Of a DNA stretch of 64,000 nt, positions 8,560-16,774 are shown in pieces. The DNA comes from JAILEN01 sp036723975 (GTDB taxonomy: Bacteria > Bacillota > Clostridia > Lachnospirales > Lachnospiraceae): NCBI GenBank assembly GCA_036723975.1, contig DAIMGJ010000002.1, positions 1-64,000 of the forward strand, in the 5' to 3' direction. Position 1 is the first letter of the stretch. Every line of letters starts with the position of its first letter. The position numbers and the translations under genes are program-made. The notes below the pieces were generated by a model. The model did no database searches, was not told the origin of the DNA, and saw only the letters and a program-made list of their open reading frames with translations.

Positions 8560-9036
8560 TCAATGTTTCTTGTCCCAAAACTGTGAGGTATCGGTTCCCA
8601 AATGATTCATATTATTATAATATGTGGTGACTGCCTTTCCACCGCGGCGGACTTTTTTTATCTTAGAGCGAATGTTTGAAAACTGGACTGTGGCCAATTC
8701 GTAATTCTTTTTTTCCAAGAACTGAACATTTAAACTCTTATCTGTAATCTCACGAATCAAATCCTGCATATGATGAATTTCATCAGCATAGACTTCTTTA
8801 TTCTCAGTAAGTTCTTTTTCCACCTTGGAAAACAAAGAATCGAAAGCCTTGTCAAATGCTTCCAGTTTATTTATAAGTTTTTCCTTTGCCTCAATATTCT
8901 TTTCAAACGCTTCTGCTTCACCTTTTTCATCAGATAAAATATCCGCTTGTTCCAAGCACAATACCTGGAGTTCATTTAGAATCGTAAGTTTCTTTTCTAA
9001 GCTTTCCTCCAGCATTACAATGTAATTCTTCTCCAT
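8560..9036 (-). CDS. Coiled-coil flagellar chaperone-like protein (FliT/FlgN-like)
   Basis: This is a 158-residue, highly charged helical protein with heptad-like patterns throughout (LEESLEKKLTILNELQVLC; EAKEKLINKLEAFDKAFDSL). It has no clear catalytic motif. Its place directly after fliS in the flaG-fliD-fliS unit is where FliT-type export chaperones of the FliD cap are usually found. The overall character also fits FlgN/FliT-like folds. The assignment is by position and composition, so it is tentative. Confidence 0.7.
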   Translation of the reverse strand: MEKNYIVMLEESLEKKLTILNELQVLCLEQADILSDEKGEAEAFEKNIEAKEKLINKLEAFDKAFDSLFSKVEKELTENKEVYADEIHHMQDLIREITDKSLNVQFLEKKNYELATVQFSNIRSKIKKVRRGGKAVTTYYNNMNHLGTDTSQFWDKKH

Positions 9037-9045
9037 AGAGCTACC

Positions 9046-9432
9046 CTACACCTGACTACCGTTTTTAGTGATGTCCATGACTTCTTTCCAAGTATCTCTC
9101 ATGGTTCGAAGATGTTCTAACACTTCTTCCAACATCTCAGTATCCTTTTTTGCATTTGCCTGAATCAGTCGATACATCAGATAATCGTATACCCGGTCAA
9201 AGTCCTTCGCCACTTCGTATTTAAAATTCAACGTTCTTTGGAACTCTCCAATAATCTTTTCCGTCTTCTGAATATTGGTATTTGCTTTCATGTAATCCTT
9301 GTTTTCAATTGCCACGATAGCAATATTGCAAAACTTAATCGCTCCTTCGTAAAGCATAAGCGTCAGTTCCGCAGGAGAAGCCATGGTCACTTTATTTTGT
9401 GCATATGCGTTATATACATTTGCTCGAGTCAT
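9046..9432 (-). CDS. fliS: Flagellin export chaperone FliS
   Basis: This 128-residue protein binds the C-terminal helix of newly made flagellin and keeps it unfolded for export. Diagnostic features are NVYNAYAQNKVTMASPAELT at the N-terminus, LMLYEGAIKFCNIAI, and the DYMKANTNIQKTEKII helix. It lies between fliD and the FliT-like gene, all in one direction from the sigma-28 promoter ahead of flaG. In Bacillus, FliS also takes part in FliW/CsrA homeostasis, and those partners are encoded nearby. Confidence 0.95.
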   Translation of the reverse strand: MTRANVYNAYAQNKVTMASPAELTLMLYEGAIKFCNIAIVAIENKDYMKANTNIQKTEKIIGEFQRTLNFKYEVAKDFDRVYDYLMYRLIQANAKKDTEMLEEVLEHLRTMRDTWKEVMDITKNGSQV

Positions 9433-9453
9433 CTAAAAAGTCCTCCCAATCCT

Positions 9454-11772
9454 TTAGGATGTTCCCATCAGGGATGATAATGCAGATGTACTGCTCTGCA
9501 TTTTCGCCAGCATTTTTTCCATAGTAGAAAACTGTTTGTAATAACGATCCTCCAGATCTTCTATCTTTTCTTCCCAGGTTTTGATTAATTTCTTGTAATT
9601 ATCAATATCCTTGGTCATTTGCTTATCGTTATAAATTGTATAAGTAGATTTTAAGGTGGTACCTTTCATCTGCTTATCCAGCTCTTTATAAAGACCTGTC
9701 GTTAACTGCTTCATAAAGTCCATAACGTCATCCGGATTATTCTGGATGGCATACATCAATTTGTCATCTTTACCCTTTGAAACGTCATCGTCACTATCTC
9801 CGGCAATATGAAAAGCATACTGCTCATTTTTTGAAGCATTTAAAAAGCCTAACGTTTCTATTCCGAAACTTCCAAGAGAATAGGTCTTACCATTTACCTC
9901 ATAAGACTGAATCATAGAAGATGTCATAGCTGTCATAATAGTTCCCAAGGTGGAATCTTTGCGAAGCAGGGCATCTTTTACCTTTTCTTCCCATTTTTCG
10001 ATTTCCTTGTCAGACATCTCATCTTTTTCTTCGTCTGTTAAAGGTTCATATCCCTTTGCAGAATCTGCATTATAAAGTTTGCTGATTTCATTGATGACCT
10101 CATTGTATTCTTTAAAGAAGGCCTTGATTTCATCATAAATACCCTTGGTATCTACATCCGTAGAAAGAGTAATCTCTTCGTTATCAGCAGTTACAGCTGT
10201 AGCTTTAATGGAGAGTCCGTTAATATCAAAAGTATTGGAACTGGACGTAAATTCTGCATCATTTAATATAATCTTCGCATCAGCGGCATTGACTCTGGTT
10301 GCATATTTACCGGAAGTATCACCGGAATTATCGACAGCATTTGCCAATGCGTCGATTGCCATCTGAATCTTTTCTGTAATCTTAGTCGCCTCTGTAGATA
10401 CATCAAACGACTCATCTGAATACGCTGATTTTCCCAAATCCCAGTAGCTATTATCACTGATTACTTTATTATTTGCCGTAACCGCTTCATCGATAGCGGT
10501 AACGCGATCTGCAACGGTAACCGTTGCTCCATCCACTGATGTTACATATTCACCATTTTCTTTTGAAAGGTAGTGTTCTGCATTTGCTGTACTGCCTAAG
10601 GCTTCACCTTCACCATCGTATACCTTTACAGTATTTACATTTGCATACAAAGCATCCAGAGCCGACGTATCTTCCGTGGTCTCACCATCTACTTCCTTTG
10701 AGGTAATAAGGCCGAGATCTTTGGCAAGTGCCTTTGCTTTCTCTGTCACGGTAGCCCAGGAAGCATGGCCTTCATTATCATTAGTAATTTCAAATGTACC
10801 ATCTTCATTTTCTTTAATATAGGTGTAATTTGACTCACCATACTTTAGAAGACGAAGAAGATCTTCTGCTTTTTGAGCTTTTTCGGAATCACCTGCATTC
10901 GCGTCCCGGAACTCCTGAATGGCATCCCAGGATTTAGAGTACTTTAGGTTTGCATTTAACTCACTCTTTTCAGCCTCTAATGCTGTATTGCTTGCATATG
11001 CATCCTTTAACGTGGTTAAAATAGTCTCAATTGATGCCTTTGTCGCATCCGCGTCAAAGGTCGTGCCATCTTCTGCATATTTGGCATAGCTCTTCATCTT
11101 TGTATATGCAGCTTTGTCTGCATCAGACATCTTTGCAGTTTCAAGGCCAAAGGCCGCAATTGCCTTCAATCCGGCAGAGGAAGACGCTGTCAAAGAAAAG
11201 TCATTCTCCACACCCGTATCCTTTGCGCTTACAAAAATACGCTGATTCTTTGAATCATAGGATGCTTTTACACCTGCATTATTTAAAGATTCAACGAACT
11301 GATCAATGGTGGTGGAAGCATCAATGGCAATATCCTTTGAGCTGTCACCCACACGCACAGTGATGGTGGACGAACCACCCGTATATCTAAGACTGCTTAA
11401 TGTAGAGCTACCTGAAGTACCACTGTCTAATTTCGCACCGGTAAGATAACCGGACTTAGCCAGTTCCTTAACCTGTAATGTCTGCGTACCGTTGATAGCA
11501 GATGAACTGGCAGTAACCGTAGCCTTAGTAGGATCCGATACTGTAGTCTTTCTAAGATTATATGCGGATGAAAAACGCATGTTGCTAGCCTTGGTATAGA
11601 GGCTATAAACCTTTGAATTAATGGCTTTGTATGCTTCTTCCTTCCACTCTAATTTGGTCTGAGCTTTTTTATATTTATTTTTCTTTTCTACCTGTGTAGA
11701 CACCAGTGCGGATACAATGGATTCTGTATCCAAACCGGATATCATACCGGATACTCGAATTCCTGATCCCAT
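9454..11772 (-). CDS. fliD: Flagellar filament cap protein FliD (hook-associated protein 2)
   Basis: This is a 772-residue cap protein that assembles at the filament tip. The N-terminal FliD domain shows IRVSGMISGLDTESIVSALV at about 4-23 and a coiled stretch QTKLEWKEEAYKAINSK. The C-terminal FliD domain holds IYDEIKAFFKEYNEVINEIS near 560 and ends in a long coiled coil (WEEKIEDLEDRYYKQFSTME). It is longer than the 450-500 residues of model FliD. The extra length is a central acidic, Ala/Thr-rich region, about 220-500, probably surface-exposed domains. It starts 12 bases after flaG. Confidence 0.95.
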   Translation of the reverse strand: MGSGIRVSGMISGLDTESIVSALVSTQVEKKNKYKKAQTKLEWKEEAYKAINSKVYSLYTKASNMRFSSAYNLRKTTVSDPTKATVTASSSAINGTQTLQVKELAKSGYLTGAKLDSGTSGSSTLSSLRYTGGSSTITVRVGDSSKDIAIDASTTIDQFVESLNNAGVKASYDSKNQRIFVSAKDTGVENDFSLTASSSAGLKAIAAFGLETAKMSDADKAAYTKMKSYAKYAEDGTTFDADATKASIETILTTLKDAYASNTALEAEKSELNANLKYSKSWDAIQEFRDANAGDSEKAQKAEDLLRLLKYGESNYTYIKENEDGTFEITNDNEGHASWATVTEKAKALAKDLGLITSKEVDGETTEDTSALDALYANVNTVKVYDGEGEALGSTANAEHYLSKENGEYVTSVDGATVTVADRVTAIDEAVTANNKVISDNSYWDLGKSAYSDESFDVSTEATKITEKIQMAIDALANAVDNSGDTSGKYATRVNAADAKIILNDAEFTSSSNTFDINGLSIKATAVTADNEEITLSTDVDTKGIYDEIKAFFKEYNEVINEISKLYNADSAKGYEPLTDEEKDEMSDKEIEKWEEKVKDALLRKDSTLGTIMTAMTSSMIQSYEVNGKTYSLGSFGIETLGFLNASKNEQYAFHIAGDSDDDVSKGKDDKLMYAIQNNPDDVMDFMKQLTTGLYKELDKQMKGTTLKSTYTIYNDKQMTKDIDNYKKLIKTWEEKIEDLEDRYYKQFSTMEKMLAKMQSSTSALSSLMGTS

Positions 11773-11784
11773 AGGACTTCCTCC

Positions 11785-12195
11785 TTATCTCTTTTCGTCT
11801 ACCAAGAGACCCGCAAGTTCCCAAGCTTTGGCGATCATATCCAAAGTCTTCTCAGGCGGAAGTTCTTTAATAACTTCCTTTGTTTCCTTATTGATGATTT
11901 TGATTGTGACACGATTTGTGGCATCATGAATACCAAAAACAGCTTCTGTTCCCTGGGCATTTCGATTGATTTCAGCCACAGTTTTACGAATCTGCTCCTG
12001 TGTCGGTTCTTTTGAAACCCGATCTTTTTCTGATAATCCGGATGCCGCCTCGTTGTTTACCTGAACAGTTTCCGCGGATGGTGCAAAAGAATTTGTTCCG
12101 CTTGATTCAACTGCCGGTGCCGGCGTTGGATTTGATTTTGCCACCGAACTTCCCTGTTCCGGTCGGGTTAACCCCATACTTGATTTTATTTCCAT
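11785..12195 (-). CDS. flaG: FlaG family flagellar protein
   Basis: This 136-residue protein has a low-complexity N-terminal half rich in Ser, Pro and Ala. Its C-terminal FlaG domain reads GIHDATNRVTIKIINKETKE and continues to ELPPEKTLDMIAKAWELAG. FlaG influences filament length in other bacteria. The start is the ATG at 12195, with GGAGGTG seven bases upstream; the longer frame would translate the ribosome site. It is the first gene of the flaG-fliD-fliS-fliT-like unit, about 62 bases below its sigma-28 start point. Confidence 0.9.
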   Translation of the reverse strand: MEIKSSMGLTRPEQGSSVAKSNPTPAPAVESSGTNSFAPSAETVQVNNEAASGLSEKDRVSKEPTQEQIRKTVAEINRNAQGTEAVFGIHDATNRVTIKIINKETKEVIKELPPEKTLDMIAKAWELAGLLVDEKR

Positions 12196-12263
12196 TTTAT
12201 ACACCTCCATGTGTCCTGCCTGATAAGGCAAAAAAACTATAGAATTCGCTACTTCTAATTTTT

Positions 12264-12290
12264 GTATCGGTAGAACACAAAAAAACTTTA
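12264..12290 (-). promoter_or_regulatory. Sigma-28 promoter of the flaG-fliD operon
   Basis: The minus strand reads TAAAGTTT, a 12-base spacer, then CCGATAC. This is an exact -35 match and the same spacing as at the flagellin promoters. The -35 octamer lies inside the 3' arm of the csrA terminator. Confidence 0.88.
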
Positions 12291-12320
12291 GAACTTTTAA
12301 AAAAAAATTCTAAAGTTTTT
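12281..12320 (-). terminator. Intrinsic terminator after csrA
   Basis: A perfect 13-bp stem (AAAAACTTTAGAA with its complement) closes a 14-base A/T loop. The 3' arm runs into TTTTTTT. It starts 3 bases after the csrA stop codon and shares its 3' arm with the -35 element of the flaG promoter. Confidence 0.8.
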
Positions 12321-12323
12321 ATT

Positions 12324-12539
12324 CTAGAAAAGATTCTTTAATACTTCCAAACTATCTGCAGACATAGATTCCTTGTTCTCTTCCTGAATCTGTAAGTATA
12401 CTTCCTTACGGTATACCGGAACCTCCTTAGGCGCAGAAATGCCGATCTTTACCTGATCACCGCGAACTTCGAGAACGGTGATTTCGGTGTTGTTATTAAT
12501 CATAAGGGATTCGCCCTTTTTACGTGTCAATGCTAACAT
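12324..12539 (-). CDS. csrA: Carbon storage regulator / translational repressor CsrA
   Basis: This is a 71-residue RNA-binding dimer that blocks translation at GGA motifs, classically of flagellin mRNA in Firmicutes. The family signature is complete: MLALTRKKGESLMINNNTEI, then VKIGISAPKEVPVYRKEVY. It follows fliW by 2 bases, the standard FliW-CsrA pair in which FliW sequesters CsrA. The C-terminal extension (residues about 55-71) is of usual Firmicute length. Confidence 0.97.
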   Translation of the reverse strand: MLALTRKKGESLMINNNTEITVLEVRGDQVKIGISAPKEVPVYRKEVYLQIQEENKESMSADSLEVLKNLF

Positions 12540-12541
12540 AC

Positions 12542-13003
12542 TTATTCACCCGCTCCTTCCTTCGCTTTTTTCAAGATGTCATAAACAGGGAAGCGTACTT
12601 CCACGTCATCTTCCACGATAATCTGACCACCTTTCAAGGTGTCGGTATTAATGATAATAGGAGCCTTTAAATTGATAGTCATATCTTCAATCTTCTGCGG
12701 AACCTTGATGGTAACAAGAACATAAAGATTCTCCTCTGTCAATTCCCCAAGAGGCTCTAACAACTCGTCATTTACTGTCGGATTATAATCCGGAACAATA
12801 TCCCCCGGAGCAACAACCGGCATGGCAAACTGAGGTTCATCCAATGATTGGAACCACATAATCGCGGTTTTCTTTTCTTTTTCGGTGTCGTAAATGATGG
12901 TGAATTTTTTCAAATCAGGAAATCCCACGATACCCTTATCCAGTGTGATGATTTTGTCATCCTGAATCTCTATCTCACCAAATAATCTTGTGTTCACTTT
13001 CAT
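12542..13003 (-). CDS. fliW: Flagellar assembly factor FliW
   Basis: This 153-residue protein is the CsrA antagonist and flagellin-binding factor. The signature runs through IITLDKGIVGFPDLKKFTII at about 18-37, WFQSLDEPQFAMPVV and the C-terminal LKAPIIINTDTLKGGQII. When flagellin is secreted, FliW is freed to bind CsrA and relieve repression. AAGGAGAAGGCATC precedes the ATG. It is separated from flgL upstream by a large nested hairpin (13048-13119). Confidence 0.96.
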   Translation of the reverse strand: MKVNTRLFGEIEIQDDKIITLDKGIVGFPDLKKFTIIYDTEKEKKTAIMWFQSLDEPQFAMPVVAPGDIVPDYNPTVNDELLEPLGELTEENLYVLVTIKVPQKIEDMTINLKAPIIINTDTLKGGQIIVEDDVEVRFPVYDILKKAKEGAGE

Positions 13004-13047
13004 GATGCCTTCTCCTTACATTTTTCTTTTATTTTAACACTTATAAG

Positions 13048-13119
13048 AAAAATTTACGAATACATTTTTATTCGGGCGCCAAAGAAGCGCCCTCCATAAA
13101 AAGTATTCGGTAAATTTTT
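13048..13119 (-). terminator. Nested hairpin terminator between flgL and fliW
   Basis: The outer arms, about 16 bases (AAATTTACCGAATAC and complement with one bulge), enclose an inner GGGCGC/GCGCCC stem with the loop TTCTTTG on the minus strand. The descending arm ends TAAATTTTTC. It begins 11 bases past the flgL stop. The inner stem-loop recurs in the element at 26265-26328. Confidence 0.75.
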
Positions 13120-13129
13120 CAATATACAC

Positions 13130-14857
13130 TTAGATATAGTTAAGTAAGGTCTGCTGACCTAGCTTTCCTGCTGCAGTCAAGGATGACTGGTAAGCGGTGT
13201 AGGCTGCGGTGTATTTAATGATGATGTCGGATAAATCCATATCATCATTGGTAGACTGCAACTCTTCCACCGTTTCCTGTTGGTTGTTCATACGCGTCTT
13301 TGTAATAGCAAGCTGATCACCGCGGCAACCCATCTTAGTAATGGCCAGGTTTACATCTTCCAAGTAGCTGTCCACATTCCCCAAGAGCTCGCTGTATCTT
13401 TTTTGCATATTATCATCAGCATAATCTGCTTCTTTTTGTGCCTTTTCCAAGAGTTTTTCAATCTGATCTTTCACACCTGAATACTGATCAGCACCTTTCA
13501 TGGCAGTCAACTCATCAATCTTTTTATGTGCGTTGATGGAGCGGTTTACAATCTCAATCATATCTCCCATATCCTGGTAGATATCGTGATTCATAAACTC
13601 GTTTGCTTCCATATTTATGGTAAGTTCCTGATTCTGGGAAACAGTGTACTGAATCTCATAGTTTATGGTGCTTCCGTCCGCCTTTATGCGCTCAAATTCA
13701 ATTCCCGCACCCGCATCGGTTCCGTCATATACACTGTCGGATGTCATAGTTGCAGGATCAAATTTTCCAACACCTGCACCGGTGGAATCCGTTAACTGCG
13801 TGCAGTTAAAGTAGTACTCCGGGCGAAGCTCACCGTTTTTAAATCCGGTCTTTGTATAATCCACTTTAAAAGAAACATCATCTGTCAAAAATGCAGAAGA
13901 AATCGTATTGCCCATCACCATTTCACCGGTTTCTTTAATAATAACAATATCATTTTCGCCGACAGTTTTCTTTTCCGCACCATTTCCAACAGAATGAGTT
14001 TTCCAATCTCCTTCGTTTTCAAATACATATACATTTCCGGCGGTATATCCACTGTTGGTGGCACCATCAGAAACTGTCATTGTGGCTTTTTTGAAATTTA
14101 CAGTATTTCCTTCACTGTCAGTGTAAGATTCATCTGTAAATGTATCCGTCTTATAATCTACATTTGTATCAGATGTCTTATCATATTTGGTAAAAGTAAA
14201 TCCGTGAATCTTTTCAATATCATCGTAGGCAAAGCGAAGAATATTGTAATCCGACTCTTTGACATCCATCTTTGTCTCAAGGCCTGACATCATCGGCATT
14301 ACCGCATCCGGTGTGGCAGGAACTTCCACCTCGTTGGTATAGTATCTCTTCTGATAGATAGCATCAGCCTTCAAGGGTTCTTCAATATTGTAACTGGTTT
14401 TTGAATCATCGCTTGTAAAGGTCAAAGTCTTATCTGTACGATACCCGGTAAATACGGTACGTCCAGCATAGTCCGCATTTCCTTCTGCATAAACCTGAGA
14501 CTGAAGTGCCTTAAGCTGCGTTAAGATGGTGCTTCTGTCGGTTTCCGTCAAAGTACCTGTAGAACCGTTTACACAAAGTGTACGCATATTGGTGATCAAA
14601 TCCTTGATATTGGTAAGCGCGGTCTCTGTCACATCCATCCAGCTCTCTGCATCCGGAATATTTTTCTCGTAATACTGATTAACTTTATTTAATGTGGTCT
14701 GTAAACGAAGAGAACGAATGGCAATGACCGGATTCTCGGAAGGACGGGCAATTTTCTTCTGTGTCGTCATCTGAGTATTGGTCTTATCAACAAGCACCTT
14801 GTTTCCGTTGATGTTGCCGGATGCATTGTTGGTAATCATTTTATTTGTAATTCTCAT
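13130..14857 (-). CDS. flgL: Flagellar hook-associated protein 3 (FlgL)
   Basis: This is the second hook-filament junction protein. The flagellin-like N-terminus reads MRITNKMITNNASGNINGNK with QKKIARPSENPVIAIRSLRL at about 32-52. The C-terminus SDIIIKYTAAYTAYQSSLTA ends in a coiled D0 helix. At 575 residues it is nearly twice the 300-400 of model FlgL; an Asp/Thr-rich insert at about 150-430 accounts for this. It follows the second flgK. A small GGGA-loop hairpin lies in its leader. Confidence 0.94.
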   Translation of the reverse strand: MRITNKMITNNASGNINGNKVLVDKTNTQMTTQKKIARPSENPVIAIRSLRLQTTLNKVNQYYEKNIPDAESWMDVTETALTNIKDLITNMRTLCVNGSTGTLTETDRSTILTQLKALQSQVYAEGNADYAGRTVFTGYRTDKTLTFTSDDSKTSYNIEEPLKADAIYQKRYYTNEVEVPATPDAVMPMMSGLETKMDVKESDYNILRFAYDDIEKIHGFTFTKYDKTSDTNVDYKTDTFTDESYTDSEGNTVNFKKATMTVSDGATNSGYTAGNVYVFENEGDWKTHSVGNGAEKKTVGENDIVIIKETGEMVMGNTISSAFLTDDVSFKVDYTKTGFKNGELRPEYYFNCTQLTDSTGAGVGKFDPATMTSDSVYDGTDAGAGIEFERIKADGSTINYEIQYTVSQNQELTINMEANEFMNHDIYQDMGDMIEIVNRSINAHKKIDELTAMKGADQYSGVKDQIEKLLEKAQKEADYADDNMQKRYSELLGNVDSYLEDVNLAITKMGCRGDQLAITKTRMNNQQETVEELQSTNDDMDLSDIIIKYTAAYTAYQSSLTAAGKLGQQTLLNYI

Positions 14858-14882
14858 AAGAAATTCCTCCTCGTTATATATC

Positions 14883-14906
14883 TGCCCACCATCCCTCGCG
14901 GTGGCA
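14883..14906 (-). promoter_or_regulatory. Candidate CsrA-type hairpin in the flgL leader
   Basis: On the transcript UGCCACC pairs with GGUGGGCA, with one bulged G, around the loop GCGAGGGAU. The loop holds an A-N-GGA match. It ends 26 bases upstream of the flgL start, next to the Shine-Dalgarno GAGGAA. Support is the hairpin and nearby csrA only. Confidence 0.35.
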
Positions 14907-14924
14907 CGCCATCTACTATTAGAA

Positions 14925-16754
14925 TTATACGCCTGTGTTCAGGATCAGCTGCCCGTACATCTCGTTCATAACACTGATGACTTTACTTGCCAGGTTGTAA
15001 GCATTTTGGAACTTAATCAAATCCATGGCTTCCTCATCTTCGTCTACGGAAGATACAGAATCACGCTGTGCCTGAATGGCGTCCATAATACTTTCGTAAT
15101 TGGATTTAAATACGGAGCATTCCTGGGTATCTACGGTGATATCCGCGTAAATACACTGCAAAAACTTGTCTGATGCATTTCCGCGATATAAAATCGTATC
15201 GCTTTCCAGTGCCAACATTCCCATTATATTATCGTAATTATCAATACCGTTATTAATATTTTTCGTGGCCGCAAATTTTTTCGGATCATCCAATGTGGAA
15301 GAAACCGCCACATTTAATGCCGTAAGTCTGTGAAGGGTATCCTCTTCATTGGTAAAGGAAGTCACATTTCGATAATCCACATCAAAATCGCTTTCCCGAT
15401 ACATAGCCGCATCATCTGCCACGAAAAATGCAACACCCTTATCGCCGTTTAAATCCTCGCCCTCTTTGTGAATATCGTTAAAAGCCTGAGCAAAGCTGCG
15501 AAGGAAGTTGCTCATCTGATTCTGATAATACGGAATTCCCTTGTAATTAACGGTAGTGCCGACAGTCAGGGGCTGGTTTGCGATATCTTCCTGCTTTTGC
15601 GTATTCATCGGTGCACTTAAGTTAAAGGTAACGCTAAAAATATTTCCGTCGTCATCCATCTTTACTTCGAAGGAATTGTAGTTAATTTCATAGTTGTTTA
15701 CCAACAGGGTTCCTTTATCCGGAACATTGAACTCGCGAACGTCCTTGATATTTAATCCGGTAATGGTAATTTTTTGCGACTCAATACTGGCTCCGTCTAC
15801 CACACCGTGAATGTTTTGCTCATCATTTCCGTCACGCATTTCAAAAAGCGCTTTCAAAGAACCGTTTAAGGTCTTACTTTGAATGTTAAAGCTGTTTTTA
15901 CTGTCCGCCCAAACAATATCGTACAAGCCGTCTACATCACACTGATTGTGCTTTGCCTCGCGGGTAACCACTTCAAGCTGCTTATATTCGTAGGTATCTA
16001 CCAAGCGCTGTCCGTTTACTTTTACGGAAAAAGTGGTGGCACCGGTGTACATATCCGGATCGTTGGAATTTACAACATCGTTTTCTTCCGCATCCACCGT
16101 TACAATTTTAGAAAGTTCATCCACCAAAAGAGCTCTCTGGTCACGAAGCTCGTTGGCCTGACCGTTTTGCTGCTCTACGGTGTTAATCTGCTTATTTAAA
16201 AGCGCAATCTTTTGGGCAATGGAATTTACCTGCTGTACCACGGTTTTGATTTCATCATTAATGGTAGACTGTAAATCCTGTAATGTATTTGCGGTATGAT
16301 TAAAATAATCGCAAAGCTTATCGGAGTCGGAGATAAACTCGTTTCGTACAGAAGTATCTCCGGCATTGTCTTTAATAGAGTCCAAGGAATTGAACATCTT
16401 GCTTAAGATTGTGGAAAAGCCCGGGTTTGCAACACTATCGGTATAGTAATCCTCGATCTGGTTCATATAGTAAACCTTGCGGTCGTAGTATCCCAAAGAA
16501 GGATTGGTATACCAGTATTTCTGATCGTAATACTCATCACGCATCTGTGTTACTTTTTCGGCAGTTACACCGGTACCCACGCTACCGTACTTCTGATACA
16601 CACGAAGTGCGGAAGATGACTGTAAGTTTACGGTCTGTCGGCTGTATCCTTCCGTCTCCACGTTGGAAACGTTGTTTGCCGTTGTATTGATGGATGCGTT
16701 AAACGCATTTAATCCGGAATATCCGATATGTAAACCGAAAAATGTTGAAGCCAT
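14925..16754 (-). CDS. flgK: Flagellar hook-associated protein 1, FlgK paralogue 2
   Basis: This is a 609-residue HAP1-type protein that joins hook to filament. The N-terminus shows FFGLHIGYSGLNAFNASINT and NNVSNVETEGYSRQTVNL, the rod/hook-family D0 motif. The C-terminus shows SVDEDEEAMDLIKFQNAYNL with ASKVISVMNEMYGQLI. AAAGGAGATATTT precedes the ATG. It directly follows another flgK (20-base gap), so the cluster codes two different HAP1 proteins. Which one is the main junction protein cannot be told. Confidence 0.93.
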   Translation of the reverse strand: MASTFFGLHIGYSGLNAFNASINTTANNVSNVETEGYSRQTVNLQSSSALRVYQKYGSVGTGVTAEKVTQMRDEYYDQKYWYTNPSLGYYDRKVYYMNQIEDYYTDSVANPGFSTILSKMFNSLDSIKDNAGDTSVRNEFISDSDKLCDYFNHTANTLQDLQSTINDEIKTVVQQVNSIAQKIALLNKQINTVEQQNGQANELRDQRALLVDELSKIVTVDAEENDVVNSNDPDMYTGATTFSVKVNGQRLVDTYEYKQLEVVTREAKHNQCDVDGLYDIVWADSKNSFNIQSKTLNGSLKALFEMRDGNDEQNIHGVVDGASIESQKITITGLNIKDVREFNVPDKGTLLVNNYEINYNSFEVKMDDDGNIFSVTFNLSAPMNTQKQEDIANQPLTVGTTVNYKGIPYYQNQMSNFLRSFAQAFNDIHKEGEDLNGDKGVAFFVADDAAMYRESDFDVDYRNVTSFTNEEDTLHRLTALNVAVSSTLDDPKKFAATKNINNGIDNYDNIMGMLALESDTILYRGNASDKFLQCIYADITVDTQECSVFKSNYESIMDAIQAQRDSVSSVDEDEEAMDLIKFQNAYNLASKVISVMNEMYGQLILNTGV

Positions 16755-16774
16755 AAATATCTCCTTTATCTTAA

